DNA of 64,000 nt. Origin: an uncultured Campylobacter sp. (GTDB taxonomy: Bacteria; Campylobacterota; Campylobacteria; Campylobacterales; Campylobacteraceae). Under the pieces are notes generated by a model. That model had not been told where the DNA came from. It searched no databases and saw nothing but the letters and a program-made list of their open reading frames with translations. Every line of letters begins with the position of its first letter. Positions within the stretch are counted from its first letter, which is position 1. The stretch covers positions 27,023 through 91,022 of the forward strand of contig NZ_CALHVM010000023.1 of NCBI RefSeq assembly GCF_938039205.1. The letters run 5' to 3'. Of the stretch, positions 25,316 through 34,643 are shown in pieces. A program made the translations under genes and the position numbers.

Positions 25316-25753
25316 CCGAGCTTTAAATTTAAACGCGCAAATTTAATCAAATTTGACGGGTTTAAATTCGGTCAAATTTTGAAATATCAAGTTTAAAACG
25401 GCAAGCCCGCCAAATTTATTTATATAAACCGGCAAAGCTCCTGAGTCTATAAATTTAGTTAAATTTGAGCCGTCTAAAATACAAAAAAAGCTAAAATTCT
25501 TAAAAATGAAATTTAACTAAAATAAAAAATCATAGCAAAATAAAACAGCAAATTTACGCGTAATCCCGCGTATAAAAATCTGCAAATTTTACTATTTTTT
25601 CGTGAGCCAAACCTGCTAAATTTCTAAAAAACTCCTCCCCAATTTTTAAAGCAATCTGCAACATATTATCAAAAATATTCCGTGTTTTAAGCAAAAATAT
25701 AAAAGAATTAAATTAAAATCACAATCTAATCTTGATGATACAAAGGAGATAAA
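25316..25753. other. Intergenic spacer upstream of dba-dsbI
   Basis: I see no gene in these 438 bp. The first half is AAATTT-rich and the last 100 bp are very AT-rich, as expected of a promoter region. In C. jejuni dba-dsbI is iron/Fur-regulated, but I cannot point to a convincing Fur box here. Confidence 0.4.
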
Positions 25754-25921
25754 ATGGAATTTTTATCGTTTCTCTTTCTGGCTATAGCTGTTTTTATAGC
25801 TTGGAAAAAGCCTGAAAAAGATGGGTTAGCGTTTGGCGCATTTGCCGTGGGGACGGCGATTTGCTTTATTATGTTTTTCATCGCCAGCTGGACGTCCCTG
25901 CTGCCTTACGCGGCGTACTAG
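25754..25921 (+). CDS. dba: Dba-like small membrane protein
   Basis: This 55-residue protein (MEFLSFLFLAIAVFIAWKKP, then a second helix GTAICFIMFFIASWTS) has the size, two-helix layout and position of Dba. Dba is the small protein encoded directly upstream of dsbI and translationally coupled to it in C. jejuni. AAAGGAGA precedes the ATG. Its TAG stop overlaps the AGGAGG ribosome site of the next start. The symbol rests on context and topology. Confidence 0.7.
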   Translation: MEFLSFLFLAIAVFIAWKKPEKDGLAFGAFAVGTAICFIMFFIASWTSLLPYAAY

Positions 25922-25930
25922 GAGGGCTAT

Positions 25931-27477
25931 ATGAGTTTTTTAACGAGAAAAATTTCGATTTTATCATGGCTAGCGCGGTCTTGCTCGTGCTTGCTATCCC
26001 GGTCGGTATCGCAAATATCTATCTTGGTTACGTCATCGGCGAGGGTCCTTGCACGCTTTGCTGGTGGGAGCGCATCGGCATGGTCGTAGTCGGCGTCGCG
26101 GGTATCTTGATACTGCGCTACGGGCTAAAGGCGCGCTACATAGCTGCCGTGCTTTTCGGTGCCGCGTATGGTATTTTTATGACGCTAAGACACGCGAGCT
26201 TTAGCTTGTATAGAGACGTAGGCATGGGCTTTGGCGGCTATATATTCGGCGCGCATACCTATACGTGGGGCATTTTGGTATACTGGGTCGTGGTCGTAGC
26301 GATGGGACTTATGATGCTTTTTGCCAAAGATAAGGTCGTCTCGGGCGATATCTCGCGCTCGGGCACCAGGATCAAGTCTCTTAGCGCGTATTCTAAATTC
26401 GTCATCGCATTAAGCCTCTTTGTGATCCTATCAAATGCCCTTCAGGCGCTCATTTCGGCAGGTATCCCGCCATATAGCGGCAAGGGCGATCCTGAGCGTA
26501 TCAGCCTAAATAATACTTGGACCTCAGGCGTTTGGAAAAGGTTTGAAAAGCCGTTTTCATTTGTCGGCGCAAACGTCGTCGAGGATCCGTTTATAGCGGG
26601 CGAGCCTAAAGAGATAAGTGTCAAATTTAACTCCGATCCAAGTGCCGGCGCGTTTGTTGACGTAAAGCCTGCGCTTAGCGTGAAAAACAGCTTCCCGCTT
26701 CCTTTTGAAACAAAAGGGATTTTTGGCAAAGGCGTAACGAGCGGACTTGCGTACAACGCTAAAAACGATACTTTTGGCATCTCAAACACCGAAGGCGGAG
26801 TTTATTTTACGGATGCGAATTTTAAAGAGATCGCTCACGCTATCATCGACAAGCCAAACGGCCGCAACATCAAAAAGGCCGTCGCATCGACCTTCGTCGA
26901 CGATATGCTGGTGACTACAGGCTTTAACAAAACAACCTTCGCCGTTAAACCTGCCCAAAATGTGGACGCGTATCACGAGTGGAGATATTTTAGAGAGAAC
27001 AGCGGCGGACTCGAGTCTGCGTGGAAATTTGACCGCCCGGCGCTTTTAACGATAAGAGCGAAAAAACAATACGTCCTAACGCTCGCAAAAGACCCGCAAA
27101 GCACCTATATGTATATGATCACGGTGCCAAACGAGCGCGCCAAGAACTTGATCCTCATCAAAGTCGATAGCAAGGACAAGATGCTAAGCGGAGAAACTAT
27201 CGTGACATCAGCCCTCGCGCTAAAAGATAAACGCGATCTAAAGGACTACTACGTCACGGCTGGCGACGTCACAGGCGGTAAATTTTTGGCCTACTCCAAA
27301 AACTATAACACCTTGCTCGTGATCGACCTTGCCGACGCAAAGATAACGGATGCCTACGCGATGCCGCAAATCGGCGATATTTCGGGTATGGCGATAAAGG
27401 GCGGCAGCATCTACGCTCTAGCTCATAAGGACGGCAAAGTAAATGTCGTAGAGCTAAATAATCCTTTGGGCGAGTAA
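25931..27477 (+). CDS. dsbI: DsbI: DsbB-like disulphide oxidoreductase fused to a beta-propeller (apparent frameshift near start)
   Basis: The product is an inner-membrane disulphide generator. An N-terminal DsbB-like domain of about five helices carries the CxxC motif GPCTLCWWERIG. After ERISLNNTWTSG comes a periplasmic beta-propeller-like half of about 300 residues. The only well-placed start is the ATG at 25931, after AGGAGG. It is in the +1 frame and joins the long frame only if the A5 tract at 25948-25952 is A6 (MSFLTRK then NFDFIM). Otherwise translation must begin at the unsupported ATG 25966. CTLC are the only two cysteines in the protein. Confidence 0.8.
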
Positions 27478-27494
27478 ATTTAACCCCGACTAAC

Positions 27495-27527
27495 GCAAAT
27501 TCGTTCGTTTCGCGCGGGCGAGTTTGC
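27495..27527 (+). terminator. Hairpin after dsbI
   Basis: GCAAATTCG pairs with CGAGTTTGC (one G-T pair) about 18 nt after the dsbI stop. No strong T-run follows. Confidence 0.4.
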
Positions 27528-27609
27528 CTCCACCCCAAATCCTCTTTAAGCTTAAATTCGGTCAAATTTTATATAATTTGGCGTAACCATAAAAACCAAA
27601 GGAGCGAAA

Positions 27610-28209
27610 ATGAATTTTTTAGAATCGATGAAATTTCGTCATGCGTGCAAAGTTTTTGACGAAAGTAAGAAAATCAGCGCGGGCGAATTTGACTTTATTT
27701 TGGAGGCTGGCAGGCTAAGTCCTAGCTCTGTAGGGCTTGAGCAGTGGGATTTTTTGGTCGTGCAAAACGAGGAGCTCAGGCAAAAGATCCGCGAAGCCTC
27801 GTGGAATCAAGTGCAAATCACCTCTTGCTCGCATTTGCTAGTTATCCTTGCTAAAGTCGCTGAGGTAAAAAGCGTAGGCGAATACGTGGAAAAAATGATC
27901 GATCGCCGCGAGGACAAGGCGCCAGAGATAATTGCCGCTAGGAAGAAATTTTACGGCGATTTTTTAGAGGGACGCTTTCATCGCGATGACGAGCTAGTTT
28001 TTCACTGGTCGAGCAAGCAGTGCTACATCGCGGCGGCAAATATGATGACCGCGGCGGCGAGCCTAGGTATCGACAGCTGCCCTATCGAGGGCTTTGACGC
28101 AGCGGCTTTAAATAAAATTTTAGGCCTTGACACGAGCAAGCAGCGCGTGTGCCTCATGGTGCCGTTTGGCTACCGCGTAAAACCGCAGCCAAAAAGATAC
28201 CGCCGCTAA
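27610..28209 (+). CDS. Nitroreductase-family NAD(P)H:FMN oxidoreductase
   Basis: This 199-residue FMN enzyme has the family N-terminus (RHACKVFDESKKIS), a PSSVGLEQW motif and SKQCYIAAANMMTAAASLGIDSCPIEGF. The C-terminal ending is FGYRVKPQPKRYR. It resembles NfsB/RdxA-type nitroreductases, which reduce nitro compounds and quinones. AAAGGAG precedes the ATG. It has no operon partner. Confidence 0.85.
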   Translation: MNFLESMKFRHACKVFDESKKISAGEFDFILEAGRLSPSSVGLEQWDFLVVQNEELRQKIREASWNQVQITSCSHLLVILAKVAEVKSVGEYVEKMIDRREDKAPEIIAARKKFYGDFLEGRFHRDDELVFHWSSKQCYIAAANMMTAAASLGIDSCPIEGFDAAALNKILGLDTSKQRVCLMVPFGYRVKPQPKRYRR

Positions 28210-28264
28210 CTAAGCGACGTCGTGAAGTGGGTTTATTAAATTTAGTAGCTATGCAAATTTAATG

Positions 28265-28304
28265 CGGTCGGCGCGAGCTTTACGCGATTTTGGTGCCGAC
28301 CGAG
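28265..28304 (+). terminator. Hairpin downstream of nitroreductase gene
   Basis: CGGTCGGC pairs with GCCGACCG around a 20-odd-nt loop that itself contains GCGCG/CGCG-like pairing. A short T-run follows, so termination is plausible. Confidence 0.45.
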
Positions 28305-28394
28305 TTTTAAATTTGAGTTTTTGCTGCTAAAAATTTGACGCAAATTTAAATTTGCCGAGACGACAAAAATGAAAACGAACCGATAAAATTTACG

Positions 28395-28640
28395 TCGGTA
28401 GAGAAAGCGTACGCCTACGGCGACTTGAAAGTACCAAGCACAGTTTGTCCGCTTTTTTAGCGATTTTGACGACTAAATTGCCGTCTGGCAAGCCATCCGT
28501 GCTATCTGGGCCGGCCTGTAGTAAAACGCGGGCGGCGCTAGGGGTGGGATAATCATCTGTGTTAAAAAGACACCTACGCGATTGTTCCGTGCGATATTTT
28601 ATCTTTTGCGAGAGAGTATTCGACCGCGCTGCATGATGGA
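28395..28640 (-). pseudogene. Degenerate coding remnant
   Basis: The 590-bp gap 28210-28799 has no intact gene. On the minus strand, protein-like stretches such as SAVEYSLAKDKISHGTIA and LLQAGPDSTDGLPDGNLV lie in two frames separated by stops. They look like a decayed gene of unknown family. This rests on composition only. Confidence 0.3.
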
Positions 28641-28799
28641 AATTGGTATTAGATAATTAAAGCGCACCAGTATTTATTTTGCGAGCGGCTTGGCAGATCT
28701 GCTCAAATTTAAGAGGCAAAATTTAGAACAACTTCAAATTTGCCGATTTTATAAACTCCAATTTGCCGAGACTGCAAATTTAGCCAAATTCAAATTTGG

Positions 28800-29909
28800 C
28801 TAAAAATTATCGCCCTGCCCGTTTAGCAGCTTATCCACGACGTAGACGGCGATCTTTTTAGCGCCGTTCATGCTGATGTGCATGCCGTCGTCCTTGCGCA
28901 GCGGCTTTTTGTCCGCGCCCTCTTTTAGATACTTGCCGTTATCGCAGATCGCGCCGCTGATATCGATGTAGCGCGCGCCGTATTTTTGCGCCGAGTCCTT
29001 ATAGATCAGGTTTAGCGCCTTCATTTTTTTGTCGAATTTCTCGCTCTTCATGCACGGTACTCCCAGCCACACGACCTGCGCGCCGTGCTCTGTGGCGATC
29101 TCGTAGATCTCGGCGATCCTGCCTTCATACGCCTTGCGCCACGCGTCAGTGCCAAAGTCCAGCGCCTGCTCGTTAAATGTATAGCTATAAGCGTCGTTTG
29201 CGCCAAAAAGCGCGAATATCAGCAGATTTTGTGGGCGATTCTCGAGGCTGGCTAGCGCCGCTTTTAGCTCCTCGCTCCAGTCGTAAAATTTCTTATTTGT
29301 TAGCCCCGTGCTTGCTTTTGCCATATTTTTGATTGAGATTTTGCTCGTTTTTAGCGCATTTTCAAAGCCCCAGCCAAAGCCTTGCATTATGGAGTCGCCT
29401 ATCAAAATGATGCCTAAATTTTCATTTAGCTCTATATCAAAAGTCGCGGATTTGTTTGTTTTATTTGGAGCGCTCGGCGTTAAATTTGACGCTATCGAGC
29501 CGTTTTTATCTAAATTTGAAACGGTTTTAGCGGGAGAAATTTGAACGGTTTGCGCCGTCAAATTTGCCTCTTTTACCGTGCCGATACTAGGCGCTAAATT
29601 TTGCGTATTTTGAGCGTTTAAATTTGCCGGTTCGGCTTGCGATACGGTTAAATTTTGCTCCGTTTTAGCGCTAGTTGCGACCTGTTTTTTATCGTCCGAA
29701 AAAGTGCTAGTAAGTTTATCGATGGCCGATTTTGCGCTCTGCAAGCCATCCTCGGCCGCATTTATAAATTTATCGCTCAGCGCCATCGCGCGCTCGTCCG
29801 TGATGAAAAAATCCTTTTGATATTTGGCTTCGTAATAGTTTGACAGCGGTCGCAAAAATAGCGCAATCAGCGTAAAAAACGCGAGAAATACCCCAAAAAA
29901 CGCTCTCAT
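28800..29909 (-). CDS. SGNH/GDSL hydrolase-like protein, probable O-acetyltransferase partner (PatB-like)
   Basis: This 369-residue envelope protein has an N-terminal membrane anchor (FFGVFLAFFTLIALFL) and an Asn/Thr-rich linker to about residue 150. The SGNH domain follows, with block I ILIGDSIMQGFG, block III FALFGANDAY and the catalytic DDGMH near the C-terminus. It overlaps by one base (TAATG) with the upstream MBOAT gene. An MBOAT plus SGNH pair typically O-acetylates a surface polysaccharide or peptidoglycan (PatA/PatB, AlgI/AlgX-type). The linker is encoded by AAATTT-rich DNA. Confidence 0.8.
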   Translation of the reverse strand: MRAFFGVFLAFFTLIALFLRPLSNYYEAKYQKDFFITDERAMALSDKFINAAEDGLQSAKSAIDKLTSTFSDDKKQVATSAKTEQNLTVSQAEPANLNAQNTQNLAPSIGTVKEANLTAQTVQISPAKTVSNLDKNGSIASNLTPSAPNKTNKSATFDIELNENLGIILIGDSIMQGFGWGFENALKTSKISIKNMAKASTGLTNKKFYDWSEELKAALASLENRPQNLLIFALFGANDAYSYTFNEQALDFGTDAWRKAYEGRIAEIYEIATEHGAQVVWLGVPCMKSEKFDKKMKALNLIYKDSAQKYGARYIDISGAICDNGKYLKEGADKKPLRKDDGMHISMNGAKKIAVYVVDKLLNGQGDNF

Positions 29910-31243
29910 TAAAATCCTTGATATATAAAGTTAGGCATGCCTGACGGCATCAAAAAGTAAATAATTATCCCAAAAATCGCCAAAAAAACGGCTGAAAAAA
30001 GGGCGTTTATATTTTCAAAAAATTTAACCAAAAGCGGATAAACATCAAGCACGGCGTATAAAAATACGAATACGAGAACGCCCGCAAATAGCGCGCAAAT
30101 CGCAAGAAGCTCGCCGCCCGAGTTTCTAAAAATAGCTCCGATGTAGCGCACCGCTCCCTCAAAATCCATCGTGAAAAATACCCAAACCATACTCACGAAA
30201 ATAAACGTAAAATATCGCCCCAGCATCGCCGAGTTTAGCCATTTGCGCTCGCCGGTTAAATTTAAAAACACGACGCCAAGGCCGTGGATAAGCCCCCATA
30301 GTAAAAAGCTGAGCCCAGCGCCGTGCCAGATGCCTGAGATCGCAAAAACTAGCATCACGTTTAGCTGCGTCTGTGCCGCCGTGCCGCGACTGCCTCCGAG
30401 CGGAAAATAGACGCACTCTTTAAAAAAATTCATTAGACTGATGTGCCAATTTTGCCAGAAAATTTTTAAATTTCGCGCCGTAAAAGGGCGGTTGAAGTTT
30501 TGCGGCAAAACAAAGCCGCACATGAGTCCTAGCGCCGTCACGAAGTCCACGTAGCCGCTAAAATCGGCGTAAAGCAGCACGCTGTAGCCAAAAAGTGCGC
30601 CTAAAAGCTGCGAGGTGGGTAGGGTGGGCGCGGCAAAAACGGGATTAACTATCTCGAAAAGATGGTTTGCGACGATGAGCTTTTTAAAAAGTGCGGAGCA
30701 TAAAAGTGCAAATATCACGGGGCTAGCGCGAAAAACTTTGGGAGAGTTTAACGCCTCGAAAAATGGCTTTGGCCGTAAAATCGGACCCGAAATAATCGCG
30801 GCAAAAAAGCTAAGAAAAATCAGCGTATCAAGATAGCTAGGCGCCTCTAGCTCGCCCTCTCGCACGGCCTTTAGCAACAAAATGCTCATAAACGAATAAA
30901 ACGAAATACCAAGCGGAAGCGCGATGGTTTCAAGCCTCATGACGCCAAATTTGATCGTAAAATAGCCGCCGTATTTAAAAAACGCAAGCGCACAAAGCAC
31001 GAAAATAATGCCCGCGGCAAACGAAATCGCGGAGTCCTTGTTCTCGCTCGCCCTCGCAAAAAGAAAAACGGCGGTGCTAAAGATAAAATTTATGATTAAA
31101 AACTTAAGCCCGAACGAGGCCAAAAACAGGTAAGAAAAGGCGAGTAAAACGATTTTTTGTAGGTGCGGGCGCGTGTTTAAAAAATAATAAATCGGCCAAA
31201 AAATAAAAAAGCACAAGCCAAATTCTATGGAAAAAAGATTCAT
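29909..31243 (-). CDS. MBOAT-family membrane-bound O-acyltransferase (PatA/AlgI-like)
   Basis: This 444-residue protein has about ten membrane helices and the AlgI-type motifs FKKLIVANHLFEIVN, NFNRPFTARNLKIFWQNWHISL and ISGIWHGAGLSFLLWGLIHG. The last contains the MBOAT histidine. It should carry acetyl groups across the inner membrane for the co-transcribed SGNH partner. In Campylobacter such pairs acetylate peptidoglycan; that function is inferred. Confidence 0.87.
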   Translation of the reverse strand: MNLFSIEFGLCFFIFWPIYYFLNTRPHLQKIVLLAFSYLFLASFGLKFLIINFIFSTAVFLFARASENKDSAISFAAGIIFVLCALAFFKYGGYFTIKFGVMRLETIALPLGISFYSFMSILLLKAVREGELEAPSYLDTLIFLSFFAAIISGPILRPKPFFEALNSPKVFRASPVIFALLCSALFKKLIVANHLFEIVNPVFAAPTLPTSQLLGALFGYSVLLYADFSGYVDFVTALGLMCGFVLPQNFNRPFTARNLKIFWQNWHISLMNFFKECVYFPLGGSRGTAAQTQLNVMLVFAISGIWHGAGLSFLLWGLIHGLGVVFLNLTGERKWLNSAMLGRYFTFIFVSMVWVFFTMDFEGAVRYIGAIFRNSGGELLAICALFAGVLVFVFLYAVLDVYPLLVKFFENINALFSAVFLAIFGIIIYFLMPSGMPNFIYQGF

Positions 31244-31461
31244 ATCCCGCCTAAATTTTTGCGTAATTATATAAAAAAATTATTTTGGGTTAGGTTAAAT
31301 TTACGTTTGACGGGAATTTAAAATTTGACTTGCGGTTTTGCTTGCGCGTGTTTTAAATTCGGCGTCAAATTTGGGGCTTAAATTTGAGTTTAAAACGGCT
31401 CAAATTCGCGTCCAAATTTGAGCCCTAAATTTCTCGCCCTCTTGCGAAAATCAGCTAAAAT

Positions 31462-31929
31462 TTAAAGCCGCTCTATCGCCACGAGTACGTTTACAGCGTC
31501 GTTTGCAGGCTCGGCTACGTCGTTAAATCTTTTTACGACTTCGCCGTTTTTTATGATCAGGGTTTGGCGGCGGTAAAATTTCTTGCCGTCGTTTGTGGTA
31601 AAAGTTTGCAAATTTAGCGGGGATTCTAGCTCAAAGTTCTCATCGCTCAAAAATATAAAATTTGCGCCTACGCTTTGTTTAAACTCGTTCATCTTTTCTA
31701 CGCTTTGAGAGCCGACAGCGATTAGCGTAAAGCCCGCAGATTCAAGCTTTTCAAGGTTTTCTTGGTAGGCTTTGCACTGAAGCGTGCAGCCCGTTAGCCC
31801 CTTTAAGTCCTTTAAATGTTCAGGCAAAAATTTCCCGCTCTCGCCCATTTTGGGATAGGTAAAAACTATGCAGTTTTTGCCGCTCGTTAGCTCGTTAAAT
31901 TTGACCGGATTTGCGTTCATGTCTTTCAT
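31462..31929 (-). CDS. Redoxin/peroxiredoxin-like protein at the end of the mod operon
   Basis: This 155-residue thioredoxin-fold protein has IVFTYPKMGESGKFLP and then GCTLQCKAYQENL. The latter is equivalent to the peroxiredoxin GCTxQxCAF site and supplies two candidate cysteines. FIFLSDENFELESPLNL and QTLIIKNGEVVKRF complete the fold. Its ATG overlaps the modB stop by 4 nt, tying it to molybdate uptake. I know of no established role there; thiol peroxidase activity is inferred. Confidence 0.75.
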   Translation of the reverse strand: MKDMNANPVKFNELTSGKNCIVFTYPKMGESGKFLPEHLKDLKGLTGCTLQCKAYQENLEKLESAGFTLIAVGSQSVEKMNEFKQSVGANFIFLSDENFELESPLNLQTFTTNDGKKFYRRQTLIIKNGEVVKRFNDVAEPANDAVNVLVAIERL

Positions 31930-32600
31930 TGCGTCCTCTTTGAGTGTGAATTGTTGAAAAAATAGACTAAAAATAGCACCGCAAAGCTTATAAACAGCAT
32001 AATTGCCGAATAAACGTGCGCTTTGGTGTAGTCCATGAGCTCGACGGCCTCGTAGATGGCGATACTGGCAACCTTGGTCTTGTCCGGGGCGCTGCCGCCT
32101 ATCATCAGTACGACGCCAAACTCGCCCAAAGTGTGCGCGAAACTTACTATGAGAGCGGTTAGAAGCGAGGGTTTGATATTTGGCAAGGCGACTCTAAAAA
32201 GCGTCTCCCATTTGCCTTTGCCTAGCGAATAGCTCGCCTCAAAAAGGCTCTTTGGCAGGCTCGCAAAGCCCGCCTGAAGCGGCTGAAACATAAATGGTAG
32301 CGAGTAAATGCAACTAGCGATGATGAGGCCTGAAAAGTTAAAAACCAAGCGGATATCAAAGGTTTCCTCAAAAAATTTGCCTAAAAAATTATAAGGCGAG
32401 AGAAAAACCAGCATATAAAATCCCAGCACCGAAGGCGGCAGCACGAGAGGCAGCGAGATCACGGCTTCTAGCACGGGTTTAAATTTAAAACTCGCACGGC
32501 TAAGCCAAAACGCAACCGGCAACACGAGAAAAAACAAGATCGCAGTCGAGATAAAAGCAAGCTTTAGCGAGAGGTAAAAGGGCGTAAAATCGATATTCAT
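31926..32600 (-). CDS. modB: Molybdate ABC transporter permease ModB
   Basis: This 224-residue inner-membrane permease has about five helices. It carries the cytoplasmic EAA loop (LFRVALPNIKPSLLTALIVSFAHTLGEFG), ending in the GEFG typical of ModB. It overlaps modC by 4 nt. Confidence 0.92.
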   Translation of the reverse strand: MNIDFTPFYLSLKLAFISTAILFFLVLPVAFWLSRASFKFKPVLEAVISLPLVLPPSVLGFYMLVFLSPYNFLGKFFEETFDIRLVFNFSGLIIASCIYSLPFMFQPLQAGFASLPKSLFEASYSLGKGKWETLFRVALPNIKPSLLTALIVSFAHTLGEFGVVLMIGGSAPDKTKVASIAIYEAVELMDYTKAHVYSAIMLFISFAVLFLVYFFNNSHSKRTQ

Positions 32601-33517
32601 CTCGGCTCGCTTTGCGCGTAAATTTCAGCGTTTCGTTCGTCAAATTTGTCGTTTTCGCTACCGCTTTTTTGTAAATTTAGCCCAAATGCCTTAGCGCTTA
32701 TCGCCGCCTCGTCGCCTGATTTTAAATTTGCAGCTTCCGCCGCGCTTAGAGCCACTTCGCAAAGTTGCTGACCGACGGAGACTACGGCTACGTAGATGGC
32801 GTCGCGCTTTGAGATCTCTAAAATTTTTGCCGGCAGGCTAAATTTCTGTGAGCCGCTGTGGCGCAAAAATATCTCGCCTGGGCTGCCTTCTTGCGCGATT
32901 TTACCGCCTTCTAGCACGAAAACTTTTGAGGCGAGTTTGTAGATCTCCGCGACGTCGTGACTAACCAAAATCGTCGTCATATCAAACTCGGCGTGCACCT
33001 TAGCAAGATAGTCTTGCAGCTTTTCTCGCATGGCGTTGTCAAGGGCTGAAAGAGGCTCGTCGAGTAGTAAAATTTCAGGCTTTCGCATGAGTGCGCGGGC
33101 TAGGGCGGCGCGCTGCTTTTGACCGCCTGAGAGCTGCGAGATGGCGACGTTTTTTAGCGAGCTCATCTCGACAAGACCCAGCAACTTGCGGGCTAAATTT
33201 ACGTCGTTGTTCGCAAAAAGCAGATTTTTCATCACGTTCATATTTGGAAAAAGGGCGTAGTCTTGAAATAAAAACCCGATATTTCGGTTTTGGGGCGGAG
33301 TGAAGTTTTTGCCGTCAAAAAGCGTCCGCCCGCCTGCTTTTATCGTTCCGCTATCAGGCGTTTCAAAGCCCGCGATCAGGCGCAAAAGCGTAGTTTTACC
33401 GCTGCCGCTTTTGCCGTAAAGAGCGACAAATTCGCCCTTTTTTACGTTCAAATTTACGTCTAAATCAAATTTTCCGTTTGCGCCGTTTAGGCTTTTTATG
33501 CAGTTTAGTTCTATCAT
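32597..33517 (-). CDS. modC: Molybdate ABC transporter ATPase ModC
   Basis: This 306-residue ATPase has Walker A YGKSGSGKTTLL, signature QLSGGQKQRAALARAL, Walker B ILLLDEPLSALD and the H-loop VSHDVAEI. A C-terminal extension from about residue 225 is TOBE-like, for metal-dependent regulation. It is clearly the energy-coupling subunit of the mod operon. Start and stop overlap neighbours by 4 nt. Confidence 0.92.
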   Translation of the reverse strand: MIELNCIKSLNGANGKFDLDVNLNVKKGEFVALYGKSGSGKTTLLRLIAGFETPDSGTIKAGGRTLFDGKNFTPPQNRNIGFLFQDYALFPNMNVMKNLLFANNDVNLARKLLGLVEMSSLKNVAISQLSGGQKQRAALARALMRKPEILLLDEPLSALDNAMREKLQDYLAKVHAEFDMTTILVSHDVAEIYKLASKVFVLEGGKIAQEGSPGEIFLRHSGSQKFSLPAKILEISKRDAIYVAVVSVGQQLCEVALSAAEAANLKSGDEAAISAKAFGLNLQKSGSENDKFDERNAEIYAQSEPR

Positions 33518-33894
33518 GCGATGTAGAGCGAGGTTGCCTTGACGTAGGCGTAAATTTGATTGCCCGGAGCTAAATTTAGCCGCTTTAGCGATGCCGTGGA
33601 GATGATGCTTTCAAACTCAAATTTGCCCGCGTTTAGATGCAGCGAGCTCGTGATTTGCCCTCTTTGGATATCTGAAATTTGCGCTTTTATCTCGTTTGAG
33701 ACCGAGCAGTTTAAAAGCGGGGAAGTAGCGACGAAGACGTCCGAGCTTTTAAAGCCTAGCCGAACTTCGTCGCCGATTTTTAAATTTTGCAGATTTTCCA
33801 AGGATAGCATTTTGAGGCTCAAATTTTCGGCGCTAAACTCAAAAACGCTAACGCCGTCATTTTGCTCTATCGCCGAAATTTTAGCCTTTATCAT
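33514..33894 (-). CDS. TOBE-domain molybdate-binding protein
   Basis: This 126-residue protein looks like two molybdo-pterin (Mop/TOBE) domains in tandem. They share repeated patterns such as NLKIGDEVRLGFKSSDVFVA and APGNQIYAYVKATSLYIA. It may store or sense molybdate. It lies between modA and modC, abutting modA by one base. Confidence 0.82.
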   Translation of the reverse strand: MIKAKISAIEQNDGVSVFEFSAENLSLKMLSLENLQNLKIGDEVRLGFKSSDVFVATSPLLNCSVSNEIKAQISDIQRGQITSSLHLNAGKFEFESIISTASLKRLNLAPGNQIYAYVKATSLYIA

Positions 33895-34641
33895 TTAGAT
33901 GTTGTATCCGAATTTTCTAAAGATTTCCTTCGCGCGGTCGCTTCTGATGAAGTCGTAGAAAGCTTTTGCTTCAGGATTGTTTTCGCCGTGTTTTAGGATA
34001 ACCATGCCTTGATCGATCGGAGTGTAAAGCGCGGGATCTATAAGGATAAAGTTTTTGCCCTCTTTATACTCGGCCATTTTTTTATCATACATAGCAGAAG
34101 CCGCGATAAATCCGACGTCAGCAGCGCTTAGAGCTTGGCTTAGAGCTTCGCCGATAGATTTTGCTAGGATGACGTTTTTCTCGACTTTATCGTAGATGCC
34201 CGCTTTTTTTAGAGCTTCGATGCTAGCTTTGCCGTACGGAGCGGTTTCAGGGTTTGCGATCGCGATGGCTTTTAGGCCTTCTACCGCGTGTATGCCCTTA
34301 GCTAGATCGATATCTCTGATCGTAAATAGAGCAAGCGCGCCCTGAGCGTATACTACGGGCTGGGTTACGGCAAATTTGGTGTCATATAGGTCTTGTACGA
34401 ATTTCATATTTGCAGCCATGAAAACGTCCGCCGGAGCGCCGTTTTTGACCTGAGTAGATAGCGCGCCGCTAGCTCCTAGAGTGACGGTTACTTTGGTGTC
34501 CGGGTTTGATTTAGCAAATTCCGCTTTTAGCTCGTCAAACGCGTATGTTACGTTTGCTGCGGCAAATACGTTGATCTCGCCCGCATTTAGGTTAAAAGCG
34601 GCGATGGCCGCGAATACTAACGAAAAAAATGTTTTTTTCAT
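33895..34641 (-). CDS. modA: Molybdate-binding periplasmic protein ModA
   Basis: This 248-residue solute-binding protein has a signal peptide (MKKTFFSLVFAAIAAFNLNA). The family ligand motifs are VFAAANVTYAFDEL, LGASGALSTQVKNGAPADVF and a C-terminal SDRAKEIFRKFGY. It captures molybdate, possibly also tungstate, for ModBC. It starts 2 nt after the modE-like gene. Confidence 0.92.
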   Translation of the reverse strand: MKKTFFSLVFAAIAAFNLNAGEINVFAAANVTYAFDELKAEFAKSNPDTKVTVTLGASGALSTQVKNGAPADVFMAANMKFVQDLYDTKFAVTQPVVYAQGALALFTIRDIDLAKGIHAVEGLKAIAIANPETAPYGKASIEALKKAGIYDKVEKNVILAKSIGEALSQALSAADVGFIAASAMYDKKMAEYKEGKNFILIDPALYTPIDQGMVILKHGENNPEAKAFYDFIRSDRAKEIFRKFGYNI

Positions 34642-34643
34642 TT

